This document shows, one piece after another, positions 49,521 through 56,542 of a stretch of DNA of 64,000 bases. A program made the translations under genes and the position numbers. Source of the DNA: Sipunculus nudus (Eukaryota; Annelida; Sipuncula; Golfingiida; Sipunculidae); the NCBI GenBank assembly GCA_026874595.1, contig JAPPUL010000066.1:29474-93473 (forward strand). The letters run 5' to 3'. Under the pieces are notes generated by a model. That model was given only the letters and a program-made list of their open reading frames with translations. It was not told the DNA's origin and did no database searches. Numbering within the stretch: the first letter of the stretch is position 1; each line of letters starts with the position of its first letter.

Positions 49521-49560
49521 AAGTGTTTGTTTTTAAATTTGATTTTTATATATTAGAGTA
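49521..49560 (+). promoter_or_regulatory. Family A promoter-like block in plus orientation
   Basis: TTTGTTTTTAAATTTGATTT then TTTATATATTAGAG on the plus strand, matching the minus-strand blocks at 43991 and 47701. No gene follows on the plus strand for kilobases, so it may drive a non-coding RNA or be a relic. Confidence 0.4.
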
Positions 49561-49719
49561 TAGCGATTAAAAAACAATCTACTTAATCGCTTTTCAAAAA
49601 TCTAAAATAACATTAGTGTGGGTAAGGGTGGTATATATTATATATGTATATATATAATATTATTATATTTTATATAAAATATAATAGAACTTAATAGTTC
49701 TAATATATAAACTATTAAC

Positions 49720-49743
49720 AATAATAATATTATTAATAGTATT
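49720..49743. repeat. AT-rich direct repeat, copy 2
   Basis: Second copy of the element at 48394-48417; lies in a strongly palindromic AT stretch. Confidence 0.8.
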
Positions 49744-49962
49744 GTCAAAAAATTAGTAAAAAACTAAGCTAATTCACCGAATATTAAGCATCTAAATTTT
49801 AAGAAAGATTTCCTAATTTTGGATAATTTTGTATATGAAGGTTATAGATTTTTATATAAAGGATTAGTCTAAATCTAAAAATCTTGAGTATAATTTTTAG
49901 ATTTTTTCTAGTAGATTAGTCCTGTTTTAAGAACTTTTTTATATGCCCTGTTTTTATTTTTG

Positions 49963-50544
49963 CTACTTTGTTAATTCTTGTTTCAAATACTTTTTTACGT
50001 ATTTAAGTATGTTATCTGTTACAGCAATCAAATGATCAAATAAACAATAATCAAAGTCAGGTATTCTAACAAAATGTTCACTAGGATCGTCTGTAAGATA
50101 ATCTAAACTTCTTATTGTTAACAAGTTTGAACTAGTTAACAATTTACTATAGAAATGATCGAAAGTAATTTTATCGTTTTTTAGCTTGTTATACAAAGAT
50201 CTAAGAGGTCGTAACTTTTTATAATCACTAACAACTTCGCTTCCTTTATCTTTTAACTGTTTATTAGTCTGTTTTATGAAAAGACGTAGTATATTTTTAG
50301 TTATAAGACTAGCAATTTTCTTTTCTATAACACTTGTAACTAAAAATTTAGCGCTGTTTTCTTTGTCTAATTTACCCGTTTCTCTATATTTATCAATATC
50401 ATATAAATAAATATATTCACTGCCTTGTTCTATCACTATACGCCTGTCCCACACTCGGTTATCAATTATATAATTGAAAAGTTTAGTACCAAAATTAGCT
50501 GGTCCAAGTTCTCGATAAATTAAATCCCTATTATTGTCTATCAT
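49963..50544 (-). CDS. Unknown 193-residue protein
   Basis: Intact; AAAGGAGATTATGAAAA precedes the ATG, the leader common to this zone. Helical in the centre (KIASLITKNILRLFIKQ). The segment VWDRRIVIEQGSEYIYLYD is faintly like the WNG...YLD module but lacks its key residues. No family recognised. Confidence 0.6.
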   Translation of the reverse strand: MIDNNRDLIYRELGPANFGTKLFNYIIDNRVWDRRIVIEQGSEYIYLYDIDKYRETGKLDKENSAKFLVTSVIEKKIASLITKNILRLFIKQTNKQLKDKGSEVVSDYKKLRPLRSLYNKLKNDKITFDHFYSKLLTSSNLLTIRSLDYLTDDPSEHFVRIPDFDYCLFDHLIAVTDNILKYVKKYLKQELTK

Positions 50545-50562
50545 TTTTCATAATCTCCTTTT

Positions 50563-50956
50563 TTATTGTGCTATTTTATTATCAAGTTTATATAAAATAC
50601 GATCAAAATCTAAACCAATTAGCTTAGGAACATCTACTAAAGTATCGTCTACTTGCATCTGATATGCACAAGTTCGCCTTTTCCAGCTACCCCTCTCAAC
50701 TTCTGTTAAAATCTCGTCTTTTAACTTAGCACCTGTTTTTTTCTTTACTATTACTAACTTTTTCTCTAAAAATTTTAGTTAGTGTCTGTTCCAACTCTTC
50801 GTATAAATGCTCGTTTGTTAAATAAACTTGTTCGTTATCGAGATATATGTGCCCGCAAACATCCATATCCCGTAACGGTGTAATCGTATGATATCTCTTT
50901 TGATATACCTTGCCATTCCACTCCACCTCGTTACCCTGAAACTTTAACTTAATCAT
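50563..50956 (-). CDS. Protein with WNG...YLD module (frameshifted)
   Basis: About 131 residues. The start at 50956 (MIKLKFQGNEVEWNG) is preferred to the in-frame ATG at 50962 because it sits nine bases after AAGGAG. Module: EWNGKVYQKRYHTIT, GHIYLDNEQVYLT. A surplus A in the run near 50741-50747 breaks the frame; the restored tail (DEILTEVERGSWKRR) ends at TAA 50563. Driven by the family B promoter at 50981-51035. Confidence 0.6.
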
Positions 50957-50980
50957 AACCATAATCTCCTTATATTTTTA

Positions 50981-51035
50981 AATATACCCTATAATATAAT
51001 GTATTTAACACCAAAAGTCAAGTAAAAACACTTAC
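50981..51035 (-). promoter_or_regulatory. Family B promoter/leader block, copy 1
   Basis: Minus strand TTGACT (51016-51021), 17 bases, TATATT (50993-50998): a near-consensus sigma-70 promoter. The flanks (GTGTTTTTAC before, GGTGTTAAATAC between) are shared with six other copies. Confidence 0.75.
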
Positions 51036-51057
51036 TTTTTTTAGTGTTTATATATAA

Positions 51058-51086
51058 AAAAAGCACCTGTATATTAGGTGCTTTTT
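51058..51086 (-). terminator. Intrinsic terminator, bidirectional in form
   Basis: Arms AAAAAGCACCT (51058-51068) and AGGTGCTTTTT (51076-51086) pair perfectly around a 7-base loop, with T runs on both strands. It lies just past the stop of the 51097-51471 gene. Confidence 0.85.
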
Positions 51087-51096
51087 GGTTGTTAGT

Positions 51097-51471
51097 TTAT
51101 TTTATTGATCCTAATATATAATCGAAAACGTGTTCTATACCTTCTTTCCAGTGTTGCTTTTTGTCTTCTTCGTAATAAACATCTAACGCATTAATTTTAC
51201 AAATCTGAAAATCGTTTACAGATATAATCTCTCCAGTGTAAACATCAACTTTTAAATCAACATAAGCTTCATAATAGCCTATACCTTTAAATTGATTTTT
51301 TAAAAGCTTCTTATCAACTTTTAACTCTTTGTTATTTTCTAATAACTCTTTAATAGTCGAACAAGTTAAAACTTCATTTAACCATTCGAGATATTTTTGT
51401 TCGTCGTCTTTTTCTAACGACAACTTACCTATAATCCGTCGTTCACAATATCGCCCTTTTTCTTTGTTCAT
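51097..51471 (-). CDS. Unknown 124-residue protein
   Basis: Intact. The start at 51471 is preferred (nine bases after AAGGAG; a decoy in-frame ATG is at 51477). Contains KGIGYYEAYVDLKVDVYTGE and an aromatic C terminus. Single-gene unit: family B promoter upstream, terminator downstream. No family recognised. Confidence 0.65.
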   Translation of the reverse strand: MNKEKGRYCERRIIGKLSLEKDDEQKYLEWLNEVLTCSTIKELLENNKELKVDKKLLKNQFKGIGYYEAYVDLKVDVYTGEIISVNDFQICKINALDVYYEEDKKQHWKEGIEHVFDYILGSIK

Positions 51472-51496
51472 AACCATAATCTCCTTATATTTTTAA

Positions 51497-51549
51497 ATAT
51501 ACTCTATAATATAATGTATTTAACACCAAAAGTCAAGTAAAAACACTTA
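51497..51549 (-). promoter_or_regulatory. Family B promoter/leader block, copy 2
   Basis: TTGACT at 51531-51536 and TATATT at 51508-51513 on the minus strand, 17 apart; essentially identical to copy 1, including the leader with AAGGAGATTATGGTT. Confidence 0.75.
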
Positions 51550-53610
51550 TATTTTATTGTAATCTATATCAAGATCATCGAGGTCAACGTCAATTAAGGT
51601 CGGACTACTCTCATTATTATATATTCCATTTCCATCCTTATTAGCTTTATTGCTTAAAAATCTACATTTAGTTAAGCTTGGGTCGCTCTTATAATTACAC
51701 ATTCCCCCACCATCCTTAGCTTTATTGTTCTCAAAGAGAACATACTTTAAAGTTGGGTTACTTCTATCGTTATATATTCCTCCTCCATCCTTATTAACTT
51801 TATTACTGTCAAAGAAAGCATGCTTTAAAGTTGAGTTACTCTTATAATTAGACATTCCCCCACCACCCTCTGCTTTATTATTAGTAAAGTTAACGTTATT
51901 TAAAGTTGGGCTGCTATTCCAATTAGACATCCCGCCTCCATCCTCTGCTTTATTACTAGTAAAGTTAACGTTATTTAAAGTTGGACTACTTCCATTATTA
52001 TATGTCCCGCCTCCATATTTAGCTTTATTATCTTTAAAAGTAACATCAGTTAAAGTTGGACTACTTTTATAATTATTATATATTCCCCCACCATCCTTAT
52101 TAGCTTTATTACTAGTAAAGTTAACTTTAGTTAAAATTGGACTACTCTCACAATTATATATTCCACCTCCATTTTTAGCTTTATTACTTGTAAAAGTAAT
52201 ATCAGTTAAAGTTGGACTGCTATTAAACATATACCTTCCACACCCATCCAAAGTAATATCAGTTAAAGTTGGACTACTACTAAAATTATACATCCCGCCT
52301 CCATTATTAGTAGCTTTATTACTTGTAAAAGTAACACTAATTAAAGTTGGACCACTAACCTCGTTAAACATCCCGCCTCCGTTATTAGCTTTATTATCTT
52401 TAAATATAACATTAGCTAAAGTTAGATCGCTCTTAAAATTATACAGTCCACCTCCTCCATCCTCTGCTGTATTGCCCGTAACATTAACATTAGTTAACGT
52501 TGGGCTACTCTCATAATTATCCATTCCTCCACCAAAAGATGCTGTATTACTATGAAAGTTAACGTTAATTAAGGTTGGTTTACTTTTCCAATTATACATT
52601 CCGCCTCCTCCATCCTCTGCTGTATTATTAGTAAAAGTAACGTTAGTTAAAGTTGGACTACTTCTATCATTATCCATCCCACTTCCATAATCCGCTTTAT
52701 TATCTTTAAATATACAATCAGTTAAAGTTAGATTACTATAACTATTAAACATCCCCCCTCCAGAGTTAGTTGCTGTATTACCCGTAACATTAACATTAGT
52801 TAACGTTGGACTACAACTTAAATTATATATCCCCCCACCATCCTCTGCTTTATTATCTTTAAAAGTAATATCAGTTAAAGTTGAATTGCTCTTATCGTTA
52901 AGCATTCCACCTCCCCCATCCTCTGCTGTATTATTAGTAAAAGTAACGTTAGTTAAAGTTGGACTACTAAAAAAATTATACATCCCCCCTCCATCCAAAG
53001 TAACTTCATTATCTTTAAAAGTAACATTGACTAAAGTTGGGTTACTTTTATAATTAAACAACCCTCCCCCACCCTCTGCTGCATTATCTTTAAATATAAT
53101 ATCAGTTAAAGTTGGACTACAATTTGAATTATACATTCCTCCACCACTACCACCTCCATAAATAAGCTTTCTACTCGTTGCATTATTACCCTTAGTAATA
53201 GTAACATTTGTAAGCTTTGCGGTATTGTCTAAATCAGTTTCTCCAGGATGATAAAAAACATGATAGGCATTATCTCTATCATTACCTTCTGTTCCAATAT
53301 CGCCACTTAAAATAGTCTTAGACGGATCTTCAACTTTTGTATCGCCTTCTCCCGTATAACCACCTATAACCTCAACGTTATTCTTTAAAGAAAAATGAAC
53401 TGTACGAGGATCAGTCTCATCAGTTACTTCATTAGGACGGCTCGTTGGCTTATAAGTCCCAACTGCTACGAGTACCCTGACATAGCCATCTCCTCTAACC
53501 TTGCTAGCAGCGGCATCTATACCAGCTTGGAGATCTTTAAATGCCTTCTTCCAACTACTCCCATCACCACCATCAGTTGCACTACTGTCTATATAAATTA
53601 ATTGTTTCAT
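51547..53610 (-). CDS. Right-handed beta-helix protein 1 (about 21 coils)
   Basis: 687 residues, intact. An N-terminal domain of about 120 residues (YIDSSATDGGDGSSWKKAF, VAVGTYKPTS, NNVEVIGGYTGEG, DPSKTILSGD) resembles the start of secreted beta-helix (DUF1565-like) proteins. About 21 coils of 20-23 residues follow, with the consensus SPTLTNVTFKDNKAEDGGGMYN. The FxxN and GGG signature is like that of chlamydial Pmp-type and other surface beta-helix proteins. There is no signal peptide or membrane anchor, so it may be a virion spike or a cytoplasmic protein. AGGAGATG precedes the ATG. Confidence 0.85.
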   Translation of the reverse strand: MKQLIYIDSSATDGGDGSSWKKAFKDLQAGIDAAASKVRGDGYVRVLVAVGTYKPTSRPNEVTDETDPRTVHFSLKNNVEVIGGYTGEGDTKVEDPSKTILSGDIGTEGNDRDNAYHVFYHPGETDLDNTAKLTNVTITKGNNATSRKLIYGGGSGGGMYNSNCSPTLTDIIFKDNAAEGGGGLFNYKSNPTLVNVTFKDNEVTLDGGGMYNFFSSPTLTNVTFTNNTAEDGGGGMLNDKSNSTLTDITFKDNKAEDGGGIYNLSCSPTLTNVNVTGNTATNSGGGMFNSYSNLTLTDCIFKDNKADYGSGMDNDRSSPTLTNVTFTNNTAEDGGGGMYNWKSKPTLINVNFHSNTASFGGGMDNYESSPTLTNVNVTGNTAEDGGGGLYNFKSDLTLANVIFKDNKANNGGGMFNEVSGPTLISVTFTSNKATNNGGGMYNFSSSPTLTDITLDGCGRYMFNSSPTLTDITFTSNKAKNGGGIYNCESSPILTKVNFTSNKANKDGGGIYNNYKSSPTLTDVTFKDNKAKYGGGTYNNGSSPTLNNVNFTSNKAEDGGGMSNWNSSPTLNNVNFTNNKAEGGGGMSNYKSNSTLKHAFFDSNKVNKDGGGIYNDRSNPTLKYVLFENNKAKDGGGMCNYKSDPSLTKCRFLSNKANKDGNGIYNNESSPTLIDVDLDDLDIDYNKI
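51600..53150. repeat. 60-69-bp tandem coil repeats in beta-helix gene 1
   Basis: About 21 degenerate units, each encoding one coil with S-P-T-L and G-G-G-M-Y-N. Adjacent units are close enough at DNA level for unequal recombination. Confidence 0.85.
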
Positions 53611-53692
53611 AATAACATCTCCTACGTTATTTATTTTATTATATAATCCTTTTATTTCTATATAAGATAATATAAGATAAAGGCTTATTAGG

Positions 53693-54697
53693 CTACTTTA
53701 ATAAAAACTTAACATCTTTGTCTCCATACTTTGCTTTATTATCTTTAAAGGTAACATTAATTAAGGTTGGGTTACTGCCAAAATGATTATATATTCCTCC
53801 TCCATACTCTGCTTTATTGTTTTTAAAAGTAACATCAGTTAAAGTTGGATTACTAATACCCTTGTTATACATCCCGCCTCCATACCTGGCATTATTATTA
53901 TTAAAGTTAACATTATCTAAAGTTGGGCTACTATTACCATTAGCCATCCCGCCTCCATAATCTGCTTTATTATATTTAAAGGTAACATTAATTAATATTT
54001 GGCGACTATCATCATTAGCCATCCCACCTCCATACTCTGCCTCATTACTTTGAAAGGTAACACCCTTTAAAGTCGGGTTACTGCCCCTATTATACATCCC
54101 ACCTCCATAATCTGCGTTATTATTTTTAAAGGCAACATCGGTTAAAGTTGGGCTACTATTATTCACATTAACCATCCCGCCACCATAATCGGTAGATTTA
54201 TTATCTTTAAAGGTAACATTATTTAAAGTCGGGCTACTACCATTATTAAACATCCCGCCGCCATACCTAAAAGTATTAGTTTCATTTGCATTACCCTTAG
54301 TAATAGTAACATTAGAAAGTTTTGCGGTATTATTTAAGTTAGCGGTTTCAGGGTGATAAAAAACATGGTAGGCATTATCAGCATCAGCTGTAGTAACACC
54401 CTCTCCACTTAGAATAGTCTTAGATGGGTCTTCAACTTTTGTATCCCCTTCTCCCGAATAGCCGCCTATAACCTCAACGTTATTTTTTAAGGCAAAGTGT
54501 TTTGCTCTATCACCATCTCCGCCATTAGGCCAACTGCTAGGTTTATAAGTTCCAACTGCTACATATACTCTAATTATCTCATTGTTATTTTTTGCTATTT
54601 CATGAGCTTTATTTATTCCGTCTTGCAAATCGCCAAAAGCTTTATTCCAACTACTTCCGTCGCCATTCCCTCCCATTTTTACATAAACTTGTTTCAT
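53693..54697 (-). CDS. Right-handed beta-helix protein 2 (about 7 coils)
   Basis: 334 residues, intact. The same N-terminal domain as beta-helix protein 1 (DGSSWNKAFGDLQDGI, VAVGTYKPSSWPNGG, NTAKLSNVTITKGN) followed by about seven coils (SPTLNNVTFKDN, NPTLKGVTFQSN, YGGGMYN). The start at 54697 (MKQVYVKMGG) is nine bases after AGGAG; the in-frame ATG at 54703 is the decoy. No signal peptide. It looks like a short version of its two paralogues. Confidence 0.83.
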   Translation of the reverse strand: MKQVYVKMGGNGDGSSWNKAFGDLQDGINKAHEIAKNNNEIIRVYVAVGTYKPSSWPNGGDGDRAKHFALKNNVEVIGGYSGEGDTKVEDPSKTILSGEGVTTADADNAYHVFYHPETANLNNTAKLSNVTITKGNANETNTFRYGGGMFNNGSSPTLNNVTFKDNKSTDYGGGMVNVNNSSPTLTDVAFKNNNADYGGGMYNRGSNPTLKGVTFQSNEAEYGGGMANDDSRQILINVTFKYNKADYGGGMANGNSSPTLDNVNFNNNNARYGGGMYNKGISNPTLTDVTFKNNKAEYGGGIYNHFGSNPTLINVTFKDNKAKYGDKDVKFLLK

Positions 54698-54739
54698 TCT
54701 CATAATCTCCTTTTTTATTTATCGTTATTTTCCCAGATC

Positions 54740-54920
54740 TAAATGTTCGGGTTTTTAACCAAGATATCTAGTTTTTTTATCCCCGAATGTTAAGTGTTTT
54801 TACCCATATTAATTTTACTTATACATCTAGTTGAAACATTTGTACTAGGCGTCTTATTAAATGTTCGGGTTTTTATCCCCGAATGTTAAGTGTTTTTACT
54901 TATATTAATTTTATTTATAT
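54740..54920. repeat. Direct repeat with small hairpins downstream of unit boundary
   Basis: AAATGTTCGGGTTTTTA and CCCCGAATGTTAAGTGTTTT, ATATTAATTTTA occur at 54740-54820 and again at 54858-54920. The first copy has an extra about 20 bases. TTCGGG and CCCGAA can pair as a short stem. This fills the space between beta-helix gene 2 and the 54941-55324 gene. Confidence 0.7.
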
Positions 54921-54940
54921 GTTAAGTTAAAATATTTGTT

Positions 54941-55324
54941 TTAACTTAACTTAGATTTAAATTGTTTTACTAGCTTTGTTAATTTATCAAAACTATCTGT
55001 TATAACGTTACTTTTATAGTCAAACAGTATTTTCATTGCATCTTCTATTTCATATAATCGCTCTTCTAACTGAGTTAACTTATTATAATAAAATTCAACG
55101 TTAAGTTCATGATAACATTTTCTAAATTTTATTTTGTTATGTTTATCTATATAAACTTCGTCATAACTAGCAATTTTATCACGCAACTCACGCTTTAATT
55201 TACTATCGTTAGATGCTTTAGTTAACGTGAATAACCTGTACAAATCACTATACTCATTTGAATATTTGTCGTATGCACGTTTACAAGAAACTACATACTC
55301 TTTATTATCTTGTGTTATTTGCAT
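54941..55324 (-). CDS. Unknown helical protein
   Basis: About 127 residues, intact. The start at 55324 (MQITQDNKEY) is preferred over 55330 by spacing to AAGGAGATTGTG. Predicted helical coiled coil throughout (YYNKLTQLEERLYEIEDAM). No family recognised. Confidence 0.6.
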   Translation of the reverse strand: MQITQDNKEYVVSCKRAYDKYSNEYSDLYRLFTLTKASNDSKLKRELRDKIASYDEVYIDKHNKIKFRKCYHELNVEFYYNKLTQLEERLYEIEDAMKILFDYKSNVITDSFDKLTKLVKQFKSKLS

Positions 55325-55347
55325 AATCACAATCTCCTTTTAATTAT

Positions 55348-55593
55348 TTATTCTAACTCTTTTAAAACTACCTTATAACCCTTTTTGTTTGCTAACAAAA
55401 TAGCTTCCGATAACTTTAAATTCTGTCGCTTAAACCTCTCATACATAGCTACCTTACTTATACCTAGCTCTTGCCCCATCTTTTCCCTAGCTCTTGAACC
55501 ATATTGGGTTCCGTAAAGATCTTGTAGCTTATACATAAGATCCTCCGCTTCACCTCTGTATTTATACTCTTTTTTATCTTTGTTCATATACAT
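55348..55593 (-). CDS. Small helix-turn-helix DNA-binding protein
   Basis: 81 residues, intact. HTH region REKMGQELGISKVAMYERF followed by QNLKLSEAILLANKKGYKV, a pattern of Cro/repressor-like proteins. A 12-base imperfect inverted repeat (55611-55639) lies directly before the gene and is a candidate operator. Probably a regulator of this accessory zone. Confidence 0.65.
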   Translation of the reverse strand: MYMNKDKKEYKYRGEAEDLMYKLQDLYGTQYGSRAREKMGQELGISKVAMYERFKRQNLKLSEAILLANKKGYKVVLKELE

Positions 55594-55610
55594 TGTTTTT
55601 ACCTCAAGAC

Positions 55611-55639
55611 AAGTAGTACACTGATATAGTGCACTACTT
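55611..55639. promoter_or_regulatory. Inverted repeat, candidate operator of the HTH gene
   Basis: Arms AAGTAGTACACT (55611-55622) and AGTGCACTACTT (55628-55639), 11 of 12 pairing around GATAT. No T run follows on the minus strand, so an operator is more likely than a terminator; it lies 18 bases before the HTH start and just after the stop of the next gene. Confidence 0.6.
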
Positions 55640-55650
55640 TAAACAACTTA

Positions 55651-55962
55651 TTAATAACTAACAACATACTCAAGATCGTCATCAGCATCCTTTATTAAAT
55701 TTACAGCCCCTACCCAATCTACACTATCCCAATCTATGTCCTCGTCTACTTCCTCCTCCTTCACCCACTCTCCATCAACATATACTAATACACGCCCCTC
55801 TTCACAGCATTCACGCTTTGTCTCCTCTGCTACTAATATGTTAGTTCCTTTTACCCTGCCCAGTTCCCATGATTCACTTTCATAATTATCACGACCAAAA
55901 CTAAGCTCTTTAATAATTTCAAACGCTTCCTTTTCTTCCTCTGTTATTACTATTGTTCTCAT
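55651..55962 (-). CDS. Acidic 103-residue protein
   Basis: Intact; strongly acidic, especially the C-terminal half (VKEEEVDEDIDWDSVDW, KDADDDLEY). Such charge is seen in DNA-mimic anti-restriction proteins, but no family motif is seen. Family B promoter upstream; the decoy leader ATG is out of frame, so 55962 is the true start. Confidence 0.65.
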   Translation of the reverse strand: MRTIVITEEEKEAFEIIKELSFGRDNYESESWELGRVKGTNILVAEETKRECCEEGRVLVYVDGEWVKEEEVDEDIDWDSVDWVGAVNLIKDADDDLEYVVSY

Positions 55963-55993
55963 ATTTTCATAATCTCCTTATATTAATTAAATT

Positions 55994-56045
55994 ATACTCT
56001 ATAATATAATGTATTTAACACCAAAAGTCAAGTAAAAACACTTAC
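55994..56045 (-). promoter_or_regulatory. Family B promoter/leader block, copy 3
   Basis: TTGACT at 56026-56031 and TATATT at 56003-56008 on the minus strand, 17 apart. Confidence 0.75.
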
Positions 56046-56060
56046 TTTTTTTATTTTTAG

Positions 56061-56453
56061 TTAGTTTTTTTGCTGTACCCAGATTTTGTCTATATCTAAC
56101 CTTCTCTTGAATGTCGGGTTATCGGTTGTTTTACATATGCTTACAACAACATTATAGAAACCTCTGTTGTTATAGCTATAAGGAGCTGTTAGGTCCTTTT
56201 TACCATCTGACTCAGTGACGTTTGTACATCCTTCACGTTCATGCATATAGTGATAAAAAGAAACAAATTTACTTTTACGACAATCCATTTTAACTTTCCA
56301 TATATGATACTCATATACCTCTCCATCGACATCTTTATATTCTATGTCAAAGTCATAAAATATAATATCGTTATTATATTGTTTTTCAATCACATCTAAT
56401 CCCAATAACTCCTTGTCCCACTTTGTTAGCTTTTGTTCTAATCTTACTGCCAT
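56061..56453 (-). CDS. Unknown 130-residue protein
   Basis: Intact; ATG 56453 lies 10 bases after AAGGAG, and the leader ATG is out of frame. Beta-rich aromatic centre (IIFYDFDIEYKDVDGEVYEY, IWKVKMDCRKS). Single-gene unit with a family B promoter. No family recognised. Confidence 0.65.
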   Translation of the reverse strand: MAVRLEQKLTKWDKELLGLDVIEKQYNNDIIFYDFDIEYKDVDGEVYEYHIWKVKMDCRKSKFVSFYHYMHEREGCTNVTESDGKKDLTAPYSYNNRGFYNVVVSICKTTDNPTFKRRLDIDKIWVQQKN

Positions 56454-56483
56454 TTCTCATAATCTCCTTAATTTTTAAATTAA

Positions 56484-56540
56484 AATATACTCTATAATAT
56501 AGTGTATTTAACACCAAAAGTCAAGTAAAAACACTTATTT
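56484..56540 (-). promoter_or_regulatory. Family B promoter/leader block, copy 4
   Basis: Minus strand TTGACT then TATATT, same spacing as copies 1-3 with one base changed near the -10. Confidence 0.7.
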
Positions 56541-56542
56541 TT

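Larger units (their letters stand above)
47693..49962. other. 2.3-kb gene-poor region with repeats
   Basis: No convincing protein gene. It holds a family A promoter block at its left edge, three tandem 14-base copies, a more GC-rich patch (about 47.9-48.4 kb) with two short minus-strand frames of 61 codons (47940-48125) and about 53 codons (48195-48356), a 120-base direct repeat, a 25-base direct repeat pair and an AT-palindromic stretch around 49640-49745. Both strands are full of stops outside the patch. It could be a replication origin, a decayed gene region or a structured RNA locus. Confidence 0.6.

Noticed and set aside
47693-49962. tRNA, tmRNA or rRNA genes in the gene-poor region
   Set aside because: I looked for T-loop and acceptor patterns and conserved rRNA or tmRNA segments on both strands and saw none; a covariance search would be decisive.
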